This document shows positions 35,641 to 45,717 of a stretch of 64,000 bases of DNA, piece after piece. A model generated the notes under the pieces. The model saw only the letters and a list, made by a program, of their open reading frames with translations, was not told where the DNA came from and made no database searches. The position numbers were made by a program, and so were the translations under genes. The number at the start of each line of letters is the position of its first letter. Positions within the stretch are counted from its first letter, which is position 1. Source of the DNA: Asterella californica (taxonomy: Eukaryota; Streptophyta; Marchantiopsida; Marchantiales; Aytoniaceae); assembly GCA_036924285.1 (NCBI GenBank), contig JAYKYS010000011.1, forward strand, positions 1,612,001-1,676,000. The letters run 5' to 3'.

Positions 35641-35772
35641 AAGCAAGCCCCTTAAGCAGCCCCCTTGCAACAGTCTGTACGTACGAAGTTCAACTCTCAA
35701 TAATAAGAAGCAGGTCCCTTGCGTGTTTGATATAACGCCTGAAGCCCTAAATACCCAGTCAGCAAGTAACTA

Positions 35773-36100
35773 GGGGCCTAGCTTGATTTTACCTTTTTCC
35801 GAATCGCATAACTTCTTCTCTGGATGTCCAAACGAAATAAACAAGATGCCCATGGAAAGCTGACAAAGAGCTCTATCCATCTATGCGATAAAAGTAAAGA
35901 TCCGAAGTTGCGCCAAAAGCTCGTAAGCTGGGGCCTAGCTTGTTTTCTCCATCTTTCGAGTCTTGTAACTTTTCCACTAGGCGTCCAAACGAAGTAGATG
36001 AAGTGCCTATGGAAAGCTGACAAGGAGCTCTATCCACTGGTGCGATAAAAACGAAGATCCGAAGTGGTGCCAAAAACCCGTAAGCTGGGGCCTAGCTTGT
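35773..36100. repeat. About 158-bp tandem repeats in LTR A
   Basis: GGGCCTAGCTTG occurs at about 35775, 35932 and 36088. Between them two similar units carry ATGTCCAAACGAA/GCGTCCAAACGAA and GGAAAGCTGACAA. In element orientation they sit within 400 bp of the LTR start, where U3 enhancers normally lie. They recur at 46199-46520 and in the LTR fragment at 47640-47960. Confidence 0.8.
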
Positions 36101-36174
36101 CTTCTCATGAGTGTCTTTGGAGCGACAAGCATCGAAGTTTGAATTTCAAGTAGGAGCCGGTCCACGACACGACA

Positions 36175-36186
36175 TCCACCCCCTCT
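36175..36186 (-). other. Polypurine tract of element A
   Basis: Minus-strand AGAGGGGGTGGA directly precedes the 3' LTR start TGTCGTG. The identical 12-mer precedes the 3' LTR of element B, so this is the second-strand primer site. Confidence 0.85.
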
Positions 36187-36249
36187 GAACCTGTGCATCC
36201 TCCGGTATGCACCAGAGATACCAACCAAGGAGTGGACCGGCTTATCGTC

Positions 36250-39200
36250 CTACTTCCCATCGTAACCATCCTCACCTTCAAGATCTTCTGTATAATCCTC
36301 ATCCTCAAACTGAAACTCCGTCAAGATATCTGCTAGATCGACCTCCTCATCTCTCTTTTTGAAAATCTTGACACGTTTTCCTGCCACTGGTACCTTCAAG
36401 CTCGTTCCATCCAACTCTTGCAGGGCGTAAGTTGCGTTGTCATGAACCTTCTTCACCACATACGGACCAAACCATCTTCGGGAAAACTTCCGGAGTGCAC
36501 TATGCTGGTTGTCTAGACTGTTGTCATAGACTAACACCCAATCACCTCCCTTAATTTCCCTAGGTCTTAAACGATGTCGCTGATCAAATCTGACCTTGTT
36601 CTTCAACCGTGCTTCTCGCAGTCTATCCAAAGCAGTTTGGATATCCTCTGGTCTTCTCTCTAATTGCCTAATTCGAATAGCAAGAAGCTCTTCCCTAGTC
36701 AAATTGTCCTCCCAAGGTAACACACTCCATGTCAGAACGTGTTCTTCAATCGGCATGATAGGTTTCTGACCTGTGATGAGTTCCACCGGCATGTAATCTG
36801 TCACCGAGCTGTGCGTCGTTCTATCTGCCCATAACGCAAATGGTAAGAGTCGAGGCCACTCGCGCACCCTTCCGTTGCAAGCCTTCACCAAAGCCTTCAC
36901 AATGGGTGGATGACCACGTTCACTCTTGGCATTCCCTTCGGGGTTATAAGCAGTTGTCAGTGACAACCTCACCCCACACCTTGCAAAGAATTCACGAGCC
37001 TCATGTGCATCTAGCTCTCCCCGATCTGCAGTGATCTTCCCCACACATCCATACCGACAAACAACCTCTTCCAAGAGAAATCTACATACCCCTTCAGTTG
37101 TCTTCGTCCGAAGCGCCCTACCCTCGACTTGATTTGAAAGATCCTCTCTAGCAAGTACCAAGTATCTCATCTGCCATAATCCAACCGGCATAATCACCAA
37201 GTCTACCACCCACTTGAAGTGGATCGTCAACGGATAAGTCGGATGTAATCCGTCACGATGTCGGATATTCGAATACATCTGACATGTCAAACAAGACTCC
37301 ACAAAAGATACAACATCCCTGTACATGTTTTTCCACCAATACCGCTCTTTCATCTTTGTAAAAGTGGCCCAAATCCCTCGATGTCCAGCCCAAAGACTCT
37401 CATGGAACGCCTTGAGCAACTTCTGCTGATCTTCCTTGTTGCAAATCACCCGTAGCGGTACTCCACCTTTTTGCTTCGATCGCTTCCAAAGAAACCCATC
37501 CTGCAACATGAAGTTGTATGCCTTCCTTCTAACTCTCCGAAACCTCTCATCTGTCCAACTTGTCTGCTTAACCATCGTACTAAGGTACCTCCCGATATCA
37601 AGCAAATCACCATCATACAACCCTTCAACAAACAACTCATCTTCTCTTCCTGTCTGTGCAATCGAATAGAACTCTGTATCCACGTCGTCAATGTCTTCTA
37701 CCATCTCATCTTCTCCATCATATCGAGCCCGAGATAACATATCCGCCATCAGATTATCCTTCCCTGCGATATGTCTAAACTCCGGGTTCAACGACTTGAT
37801 ATATGCGATCCATCGTAACATCGCAATATCAGGAGTTGAACAATTCATGATCATCCCTAACAACGGCAAGCAATCAGTTTCAACCACCACTACTGCTCCA
37901 ATCAAATACTCTTTCTCAGTTTTCATAGCTGAAACAATACCCCACAATTCTCTTTTCACTTGCGGGTAAGCACGTTGTCGAGCACTTAACACCTTCTCTC
38001 CGAACCTAACCGCAAACCTGTCTCCATCCTCATCATCCTGTCCGACTGCCCATCCAATTGCAACTGGACTTGTATCCACAGTAAGAACCACCGGCCTAGC
38101 ACCCTTGTAATCAATCCTTCCCAGAACTGGAGGAGATGATAATAAAGACTTCAGCTTCCTTACCGCATCAGTATGCTCTTCCTCCCATCTGAATTTATGA
38201 CCCTTACGCAACAATCCATACAACGGATCCGCCACATGCGCATAATGAGGAATCCAAATGTGGTAGAATACACAAGCACCCAAAAATCTTCTTACTTCTG
38301 TCAGCGAGTTGCAAACCTCCTTCATCCTTCCAATCGCATCCACCTTGTTCGGATCTGGCTTCCGACCAAACGATCCACACAAATGACCAACGATCAAAAC
38401 CTCTCTAACTCCAAATGTAGACTTCGCACCTGACAACGTAAGATGAACTTCCTCAAGTCGAGATAAGATCTTCTCACAGTCTGCGATGTGATCAGTGACG
38501 TATCGCCGACACCCCCTCTGATCTAATGCTTCATCCTTCTCATCTTCCACACATCCTTTGATGGGGATGTCATCCAAGAACGACATCGTCTTTTCGGGGA
38601 TGAAGTCCCTTAGAACTCGATTCATCCCGTTCATCATGTGTGCTACCGAGTTGGTAGCTCCCTGCGGTAAGGTACACATCCTAACCAACCCCAAAGGTGT
38701 CCTCATTGTCGTGAAGCTTCTGCTCTCCTCCGCTAGTTGAAACTGATCATACCCCGAGTAAAGATCTCCCATTGAGTAAATCGCTCTTCCTGCAAACGCT
38801 TCTGCAAACTCATCCACAATCGGTCCCACCCCAGCATTTCTGATTGTTACTGCGTTCACTGGCTGCATGTCTTGGATGAACCGCAGCGACCCATTCTTCT
38901 TTGGTACTGTAAACCATCTGCTTGAATATGGTGCAAACGACGGCTCCAAGATCTTCATCCGCATCTTCTCCTTCAGCAACTCCACTAGTTTGGGCAAGTG
39001 AGCCCGCGGTACTGGAATTGGTCTCAGGTTCCATGGCACATGCGGTACCGTGAAGATAACCATCGGGGTAACAACGTACGGATCTACACATCCAATCTCA
39101 AGTGGCTCAAAAGCAAATGCTTTCCCATGTCTTGAAAGCATCTCCTTGAAGCACATCCTCTCTTCTGATAGAAGAGACCCATCAGATCCAATCTTCAGCT

Positions 39201-39720
39201 CTTCAAGGGTCTTCTCCGTGAACTTGTGTCCTATCATTGCAGGATCTCTCAAACTCTTCTCCTTTGAAGCTCGATCCATCTGTTGGTTGGTGTCTTCCGG
39301 CAAAGGACCAGCAATTGGCTTTACTTTCCTATCCACTGTCTTGTACCTTGTCTCAACTCGAACCTCCGGCGCACGGAATGATTCGATCACCGAAAAGACC
39401 TCCCTTGAATGAATCTGCACGACCTTATCCATATCTTCCCATCCAATAGACATGATCTCTCGCAAGGGATCTTCCAACCCATCCTCTTCATAAATATCAG
39501 AAATCCATTCATCCTTTTCTAGCTCACCCAACTCTTTCAACATCAACTCAACACCACGCAAATGTTTTTGTTCTTTTCTTCTCAGCTCTTCTATCTTCTT
39601 GTAGACAGCAATCCCACACTCTGAAAATCCAATAAACCCTGTACAAAAGGCACTATCTCCATCAAGCGAGAGTACCTTCTCTTGCGCACCACCACAATCC
39701 CGCTCTATAGTGGTACTCAA
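36250..39720 (-). CDS. pol: Pol polyprotein of element A (RT, RNase H, integrase)
   Basis: The frame is open for 1156 codons. In order it has a spacer region, then RT with FTVPKKNGSLRFIQDMQPVN, LYSGYDQFQL, LPQGATNSVAHMMNGM and the catalytic SFLDDIPIKG (near 38570-38585). RNase H follows with LTVDTSPVAIGWAVGQ and VETDCLPLLG. Integrase has an H2C2 finger (HESLWAGHRG..., CLTCQM) and DDE residues in VVDLV (about 37205), TADRGEL (about 37025) and NAKSERGH (about 36935). A GPY/F-like module WFGPYVVKKVHDNATY and an acidic tail end the protein. No Met starts the frame, and it lies in the -1 frame of gag, overlapping its stop. Translation by -1 frameshifting from gag is the likely route. Confidence 0.93.
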   Translation of the reverse strand: MSTTIERDCGGAQEKVLSLDGDSAFCTGFIGFSECGIAVYKKIEELRRKEQKHLRGVELMLKELGELEKDEWISDIYEEDGLEDPLREIMSIGWEDMDKVVQIHSREVFSVIESFRAPEVRVETRYKTVDRKVKPIAGPLPEDTNQQMDRASKEKSLRDPAMIGHKFTEKTLEELKIGSDGSLLSEERMCFKEMLSRHGKAFAFEPLEIGCVDPYVVTPMVIFTVPHVPWNLRPIPVPRAHLPKLVELLKEKMRMKILEPSFAPYSSRWFTVPKKNGSLRFIQDMQPVNAVTIRNAGVGPIVDEFAEAFAGRAIYSMGDLYSGYDQFQLAEESRSFTTMRTPLGLVRMCTLPQGATNSVAHMMNGMNRVLRDFIPEKTMSFLDDIPIKGCVEDEKDEALDQRGCRRYVTDHIADCEKILSRLEEVHLTLSGAKSTFGVREVLIVGHLCGSFGRKPDPNKVDAIGRMKEVCNSLTEVRRFLGACVFYHIWIPHYAHVADPLYGLLRKGHKFRWEEEHTDAVRKLKSLLSSPPVLGRIDYKGARPVVLTVDTSPVAIGWAVGQDDEDGDRFAVRFGEKVLSARQRAYPQVKRELWGIVSAMKTEKEYLIGAVVVVETDCLPLLGMIMNCSTPDIAMLRWIAYIKSLNPEFRHIAGKDNLMADMLSRARYDGEDEMVEDIDDVDTEFYSIAQTGREDELFVEGLYDGDLLDIGRYLSTMVKQTSWTDERFRRVRRKAYNFMLQDGFLWKRSKQKGGVPLRVICNKEDQQKLLKAFHESLWAGHRGIWATFTKMKERYWWKNMYRDVVSFVESCLTCQMYSNIRHRDGLHPTYPLTIHFKWVVDLVIMPVGLWQMRYLVLAREDLSNQVEGRALRTKTTEGVCRFLLEEVVCRYGCVGKITADRGELDAHEAREFFARCGVRLSLTTAYNPEGNAKSERGHPPIVKALVKACNGRVREWPRLLPFALWADRTTHSSVTDYMPVELITGQKPIMPIEEHVLTWSVLPWEDNLTREELLAIRIRQLERRPEDIQTALDRLREARLKNKVRFDQRHRLRPREIKGGDWVLVYDNSLDNQHSALRKFSRRWFGPYVVKKVHDNATYALQELDGTSLKVPVAGKRVKIFKKRDEEVDLADILTEFQFEDEDYTEDLEGEDGYDGK

Positions 39721-42143
39721 CGAAAATCCTTGAACTCTTCACTCACCCTTGGAAGCGGCTTCTCTCTCAAACGATCTCGGTTGCGCTCGTGGTTGGACGG
39801 TACAGTCAGGAACTGTACCGCTCTCTTCCCATCTTGACTTCGGATCCTAGCATACGCAGATCCGTCGTCCAGTACCTTTGTCTCCATCCGGGTTGCTATG
39901 ATGAAAGGTTGACCCAGAATGAGTGGGTATGATGTTGCTTCCTGAACAAAGAAGTTTTGCTCAATAACAACATCACCTACGCGCACTCTGATGTCTGGAC
40001 AAGCTCCATACAAGTCTCCTCTCGTGTTGTTGGCTGCTCTTATGACCCATCCATGCTCTGTGTCGATCGGCCACTTCTTCCTCTTGTACAGCTCCTTCGA
40101 CATGATGTTGATTTCTGATCCATGATCGATCAGAGCAACCACCGGCTCATCCAAGTCCTCGATCCTCACCAACGTCTCCGTCGTAGCTCGAGCCCAGTGA
40201 CTGTGGCTGTAATGACTTGAGCTCCGCTTCCCATCCTCCTCTTCATCCTCGAAATGCACCTTGCGCCTTCGATCTCTTTCTTCCTCTGGAGAATAGACAC
40301 TGCACCTTGCAAGCTCTCTCTCCTCATCCACTGACATCCTAGTATCCAAAGCATGTGATAAACCAGTCTCACCCGTAATTTGTCGTTTCCGTTTGATGAC
40401 ATCGATGATGACATCATGAAACTCACGCTTGGCGATGCCTAACACTTCTCTCAAAGTAAACTCCACCTTCGCATTCAGAATGCGATCTTCCAAGACTCCC
40501 TTCAAGTCTGTTGAAGCCTCGATATCCGACTGTAGCTTGTACGCAGCCGGCTTACCCTTCTCCTTCTGAGATTTCTCCTTCAATGGAGAAGGAGCATCGT
40601 CCATTGGTAGGTCTTGAGCTCCTGCATCCCGAAGCTCTTGGCGAACCTTCTCCCCTCGAGTCTGTCTCTTTGAAGAAGTCCCTTCTCCTGAATCCTCTGA
40701 ATCTCGCCTTCTCTTCTCTTCCAACAACGCTTCGTGTTGGTTCTTGGCGATGTACGCATGCACCGATAGAGCTTCTATCGGATCCTCCCATCCAGTATCC
40801 CTTCTGATCGTTGCAGCTGTCCTCTGCAACGTCTCACGTGCCATCTTCCCTTTCTGTTTCATGGAGATGGCAGATGACCACAACTCACTTGGCTCAACTT
40901 GCTTGTTGAAACTCCTCTCAGCCTGATCCTCAACCCTTGTGCCATAAGTTCCAGCTTCCACCATTGCAACTGCTTGCGCTGATAGGTGGTCCTCAACCAA
41001 CTTCTTCATCCCTCCCCTACCAAAGTTGGTCTGAAGAAGTGCACCAGTATCCCTCAACGCTACCTTCCCATCCTTCCAGAAGATCACTCCTTGCTGCAGA
41101 ATATCTGTGAACTCCTTGCAATCTCTGCGCGGATGATCAGTACCATCGCACCAGATACACCGCTGGATCCAGCCTTGCTTCTCAACCGGTCTTACTCCAC
41201 TTGTAGATCCCTTCTCTTCCAATCTGGTGAGCTTGATCTGCAGATCTCTCATTCCACGCAATATCTCCTCAAGGTTTGAGTCATCCTTCTTCGGAGATAC
41301 CATGGATGCCTGAACAACTGGAACAACCGGAACAACTGGAACAGCTGGAGCAACAGGTACTACTTGTCTAGCAACAAGAACTGATCGGACTACAGGAACA
41401 GGTGTTACAGCTGTAGGTGTTGGCGCCAGTCTCCTAACAGGAACTTTCTCTCGTCTCCGCTCCCTCTTGGTAAGCAGACCAACAGCTTCCTCAACCTTCT
41501 TCCAGCTGCTGGTCAATCCATCGTCCTCCTCCCGGTCTTCCAGAAGTACCTCTAGCTTCTCCTGCAACTTCTCATCTGCAGCCCGAAGAAATAGCTCTGT
41601 CTTGTTGGACTGCAACGTCAACTTCTCCATCCTGGTCAGCCGTGAAAACTGCTTCTCAAACTCTCTGAGCAACTCAGTAGCTTGTAAACCCTTCCTTGGT
41701 TGCTCAACCCACTCCAAGAATGACTTCTTGGTGACTCGATCAGAGTCCTCCAAGAAGTACTCATCCATCAAGGCACGAGCAAAAGTCTCCCAATCCTTGT
41801 TAAAATGCTTCGTTAGCATTTTAACATGATCCCTAATCTCTGGAGCTGCTGCCAACTCAAACGTCTCAATCATCTCATCTTCTGAGACCCGGTTCAGCTC
41901 CATCTCCTTCACATAATGTCTCAGATACCTTGAGACATCTCTTCCATCAAACTGGTCAATCCTGCTGACCACCGCTTGTAGCGCCTTTGTTGCCAAAGCT
42001 TCCTTCCGCTCATCAGATTGTTGCTGCCGTAAGAACATAGTGAAAGCTTGGAACATCGATGTAGTCGCTGGATCCAACTGCACCTTCGGCAACCCACTTG
42101 AACCACTAGCTCCATCTCCATCACCTTTCTCATCCCCACTCAT
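39717..42143 (-). CDS. gag: Gag-protease of element A
   Basis: From ATG 42143 the frame runs 808 codons. An upstream TTG extension is open but lacks ATG. The N-terminal half is an alpha-helical gag region (SRYLRHYVKEMELNRVSEDE, and later WETFARALMDEYFLEDSDRV). A Pro/Val-rich linker follows, then a CCHC knuckle CIWCDGTDHPRRDC (near 41120-41162). The C-terminal part carries a retropepsin-like domain with VVALIDHGSEINIMS (near 40105-40140). Its catalytic triplet is DHG instead of the usual DSG or DTG, and element B shares this, so it is a family trait. Gag forms the particle, and the protease matures Gag and Pol. Confidence 0.92.
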   Translation of the reverse strand: MSGDEKGDGDGASGSSGLPKVQLDPATTSMFQAFTMFLRQQQSDERKEALATKALQAVVSRIDQFDGRDVSRYLRHYVKEMELNRVSEDEMIETFELAAAPEIRDHVKMLTKHFNKDWETFARALMDEYFLEDSDRVTKKSFLEWVEQPRKGLQATELLREFEKQFSRLTRMEKLTLQSNKTELFLRAADEKLQEKLEVLLEDREEDDGLTSSWKKVEEAVGLLTKRERRREKVPVRRLAPTPTAVTPVPVVRSVLVARQVVPVAPAVPVVPVVPVVQASMVSPKKDDSNLEEILRGMRDLQIKLTRLEEKGSTSGVRPVEKQGWIQRCIWCDGTDHPRRDCKEFTDILQQGVIFWKDGKVALRDTGALLQTNFGRGGMKKLVEDHLSAQAVAMVEAGTYGTRVEDQAERSFNKQVEPSELWSSAISMKQKGKMARETLQRTAATIRRDTGWEDPIEALSVHAYIAKNQHEALLEEKRRRDSEDSGEGTSSKRQTRGEKVRQELRDAGAQDLPMDDAPSPLKEKSQKEKGKPAAYKLQSDIEASTDLKGVLEDRILNAKVEFTLREVLGIAKREFHDVIIDVIKRKRQITGETGLSHALDTRMSVDEERELARCSVYSPEEERDRRRKVHFEDEEEDGKRSSSHYSHSHWARATTETLVRIEDLDEPVVALIDHGSEINIMSKELYKRKKWPIDTEHGWVIRAANNTRGDLYGACPDIRVRVGDVVIEQNFFVQEATSYPLILGQPFIIATRMETKVLDDGSAYARIRSQDGKRAVQFLTVPSNHERNRDRLREKPLPRVSEEFKDFR

Positions 42144-42197
42144 GACTGCCAATCCCTTCTTCAAAGTTCACACACAGAAGAAATCTCCACCCCAGAT

Positions 42198-42216
42198 CTT
42201 CACGTCGAGTTCACCA
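42198..42216 (-). other. Primer-binding site of element A
   Basis: Minus-strand TGGTGAACTCGACGTGAAG lies three bases inside the 5' LTR and begins with TGG, the complement of a tRNA CCA end. The same 19-mer follows the element B 5' LTR. I could not name the tRNA. Confidence 0.75.
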
Positions 42217-44166
42217 CCGTATCGTGTCGGATATTTTGTGCGTGAAGGATGTCCAGGAAAACGCGAGGTTCCTGGCTGTGGAGATGCTGTGTGCCAAACA
42301 GAGACAAGACAGAGAAGAACAACCACGAAAATGGAATGCTGCGATATATACCACTCTGAAAGTATGTACACTGTCGATTCTTTCTCCAAACAGCACAAAA
42401 CTGAGGAAAAGACCAGAGCGGTCTGTAACCTACTTCAGAAGCCCTAAAACAAACCCCTGAAACGTAACCCTAGTCTGAAATCGCCAAAACGTAGCTCAAA
42501 GCAAGAGGAACTTCTCTTTGCTAACAACCAGAGCCACAACAGTATCATGCGATCCAAACCCAAGTCCAAACCACATCCACACACTAGCTCTTGGCTAAAG
42601 CTAGCTACCACAAGCTATACACAACCAACTAAGTCCTTAACGAACTCAAAAGGACGAAACCTGTAGCGAAGGAACCGAAAAAGACCTATCTGGGAACTTT
42701 CTCCTTTCGCCAAACGATCTTCAAATGTTGATAGGGTCTCCTTCCCTGACTCCGTTGGCCCAAGAAACCTTCAGATCCGGCTCCCGATAGTTGAGATATC
42801 GCTAATTTTCGGTCGCAGGTGACCGAACCTTCAAAAACTCCTCCCTGCGGCTTAAAACCGCTCACACCGCACAAACGGATCGTCTAAACTGATATCTGTC
42901 TTCGCTGGTAGGTAGATCTGGCTACTCTGAACCCAACAAGACTCCAAACAAGCCGTTTGGAGTTCCCCTTGCAAAACTACTCGAGAAATTTGGTCGCAGG
43001 CTACAAAAAACTGACGTAAATCGGCTCCCTGCGGCTCAAATTTGCTCACCACACCCAAACCAACAATCCAATTCACTTACAGTCTTCTCCTATGCGTACA
43101 TGAGGACTCCCTGATCGCGTAGGCACCAAGAACGAAGAGCTTGGCTCACCGATCGCGAAGAACAATCCAATCTCAGGTCGCAGGCGATGAAAACCTGACG
43201 CAAGCGCTTCCCTGCGAGCCAATTTCTCTCACAACTCTCAAACCGCCCGATAAAACTTTGTATCGTCTTCAATTTCCTGAAGAACTCGTTGTTTTGATCC
43301 CGATGGATCCAAGGACAGCAAGTTTGGACTCCGGAACGGCCCGAACGGTCCAACTCTCCTTCACAGGTAACTGAAAATCCCAATTCTGCTCCGTGCGTCT
43401 CAATTTCTCCCAGAACACAACCCCCGATCTGTCTCTTCAAGAACCGTCTTAACCTGTGCGTAGCCTGCACAGATCTGAACCCGATGACACCTTGCGCGCT
43501 GTCGTGTGACGTGCTTTCTTATCTGGGAATACACCGGGTATCTAGCTGTAGAGAGTACGTGTCGCACTCCGTGACTCAGAACCAGCAACCACCCAAACCT
43601 CTCTCTGACCTCCAAGTACACTTTGAACCTTTCTCGCTACGATATCCTCACGTCCTCTCGGCAGATCTCTCTCTTACTTGACTAGGAATAGAACCGGGGT
43701 AACAAGCACGGGCAACCTGTTCCTGCCATCACCGCAAGCATTCTTGGGTCTGCTGGTCATCACTCCAGCCTCACCACAAGAGAAATACCAGCACTCCTAA
43801 TAGAAAAGAAACCTAAGCGCAACGCCCGCACACAAATCCAATCAAAACCAACTGGGCGTACAAACAGGCATGCGGGTATGGAGAGGATCCAAACATAGGA
43901 AATACAGTCAACAACTCTCCATACCCATGATCAAGTGCTCTGAAGCACTGGCAAAACCTCCAGGTCGACCTGTTCTCCAAAAGAATCTTAACTCTTGCGC
44001 CTTTCGGAGCAAGAACCTCTCAACTTTAACTCGCTGTCACTCCTCAACCACAGCTCAGAATGAGATGAAACCAAGGCCAGCAGATAGCCTGTAGAATAAT
44101 CTCTCTATTAAGGTATTACATGCAGAGAGATCACCTCTGAGTTGGCATCTATGCCCTTCCAAAGTT

Positions 44167-44520
44167 CGCTGTTTCTATAACACGATACTATTTCAACAGA
44201 ACTTTGCTGTTCGATTCCTCACAAACCACTCGATCAAAACAGCTCAAACTTCTCAGGAAGCTAATGTGTCACCATCACTACCACTCTGTAAAATTTCACC
44301 AGCATATCTTCAACCAAACTCTCGGAACGATCAAGCCCTTATCGCTGTTTTTATAACATGATACTATTTTGATAGAACTTTGCTGTTTGATTCCTCACAA
44401 ACCGCTCGATCAAAACAGCTCAAACTTCTCAGGAAGCTAATGTGTCACCATCACTACCACTCTGTAAAATTTCACCAGCAGATCTTCAACCAAACTCTCG
44501 GAACGATCCAAGCCCTTTTC
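44167..44520. repeat. 176-bp tandem duplication inside solo LTR D
   Basis: CGCTGTTT(C/T)TATAACA at 44167 recurs at 44343. Both copies continue through AACTTTGCTGTT(C/T)GATTCC and AAACAGCTCAAACTTCTC with few changes. Confidence 0.88.
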
Positions 44521-45279
44521 GTCAATGACACAAGGCGATATGCAGACCCTTGTGCACAAAGACAACGTTTCTCTTCAACCCAATAATCCAAAATTTCACA
44601 GGTAGGTAGCTGACTGTACCTTCTCAGACCCTGGAAGGTTTCATAGCAAAATTCGACCTCAAACTCCCCATATCTCTCTCAATGTCTCATGTTTACAGTC
44701 GCCTACTATCATAACTTCCGATTTGAGACACCCAACTTCAGCTGGCCATAACGTTTTCACTCCGGCTTGGAATCGATCGATCTCGGAGTCCATCGGCAAG
44801 CCCATCTCAAGAGCTTTCCAGCAACAGTCAATTCATCTCCAGCAACCTTACAGAACTCCCAGAAAGCGAAAAAGACCTCACGGAAATGAAATTGGTCACG
44901 AATTTGACCCCCTCAGCTTCAATTGATCGTAACTTTCTCATCCGCGCTTCAAAACCAGCAACCATTGAGTTCACGGGCATCCTCGTCTCCCAAGCTTTCC
45001 AACCATAGCTCACACTCCGCGAATGGACCACGGGAAGTGCCTCTAACCCTCAAAACGTGAAAGGAACTTGGTAGAAGGTGATTGGTCAAACTTTCGACCA
45101 ATGAGAAACAAGTTGACAAAAGGGTTTTGTCTTCACTCACATGACAAACACACAAAGAACGAATTTTTTATCCAAGAGTACCATTTAGGCCTCAAAGTTT
45201 ATATTGAACAAACTACAAACACGTGCCGTTGATGATGCCGTCGGCAACGAAGCACGTAAACACGAAGTACAAACTACAC

Positions 45280-45495
45280 TCAATAGAGAGTCAGAATCCC
45301 GACTCTAAAACGGTTGACAATAAACGGAACTACAAAAGGAACGGACGAAGCTATTATCTGGTTGTAATAATCCTCTCCGAAGTTCCTGACGACAAACTCT
45401 CGATGCGCCACCTTAGGTCGACTGTAACAACGTATTTCGACCCAGGTGTTGAACGGAACTCTCGCTGGAAAGTTCAGATCTAATGGAGGATCCAT
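45280..45495 (-). CDS. Leader ORF2 of solo LTR D
   Basis: The 71-residue frame matches ORF2 of element B. D has MDPPLDLNFPARVPFNTWVE, later VVRNFGEDYYNQIIASS and then VPFVVPFIVNRF. B has MDLNYPANIPFNVWVDVRYH and ARNFGEEYYNQVMASS. It is in frame with ORF1 upstream, separated by TGA and two codons. Conservation of protein sequence despite strong DNA divergence suggests past selection on the product. There is no recognisable fold or motif. It is compact, with aromatic and hydrophobic residues alternating with charged ones. It could be an RNA-binding, Gag-interacting or regulatory peptide, but that is guesswork. Confidence 0.6.
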   Translation of the reverse strand: MDPPLDLNFPARVPFNTWVEIRCYSRPKVAHREFVVRNFGEDYYNQIIASSVPFVVPFIVNRFRVGILTLY

Positions 45496-45501
45496 ACTAC
45501 A

Positions 45502-45717
45502 TCAAAGCAAGATATAGACAGTAAGATCCCAAACCGCGTCGTATGTGACAATAGGAAGAATGATAGGGTCTGGAGTAGCCATCACCGCGGTCATGAACGA
45601 CTCGCCCCAGTGAGCTACCATAAATACTCGAAAATGATCCCGCGGCAGACAATGAATCTTAATGACGAATGGATGCGCAAGTGGAAGATCAGGAGCACGA
45701 AAGGGCTCTCCGTTCAT
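45502..45717 (-). CDS. Leader ORF1 of solo LTR D
   Basis: From the Met at 45717 (an upstream in-frame Met at 45732 is also possible) 71 residues are encoded. HPFVIKIHCLPRDHFRVFMV, then AHWGESFMTAVMATPDPIIL and PIVTYDAVWDLTVYILL align with the B protein. The last nine residues before the stop (WDLTVYILL) are identical to B. A TATA-like element (TGTATAAGAAG, minus strand) lies about 110 bp upstream, as in B. The frame ends in TGA and ORF2 starts eight bases on in the same frame. Confidence 0.6.
   Translation of the reverse strand: MNGEPFRAPDLPLAHPFVIKIHCLPRDHFRVFMVAHWGESFMTAVMATPDPIILPIVTYDAVWDLTVYILL

Larger units (their letters stand above)
34310..36174 (-). repeat. 3' LTR of element A
   Basis: This 1865-bp LTR matches the 5' LTR at a constant offset of about 7910 bp up to the solo-LTR insertion point. 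Substitutions are few (for example CTGGTTG versus CTGGCTG). It holds two different sets of internal tandem repeats, listed separately. Open frames within it show no similarity to the leader ORFs of elements B and D. Confidence 0.95.

Noticed and set aside
35359..35700. 113-codon minus-strand frame in LTR A
   Set aside because: It lies in diverged tandem repeats. It does not resemble the leader ORFs and is truncated in the other LTR by the solo-LTR insertion.
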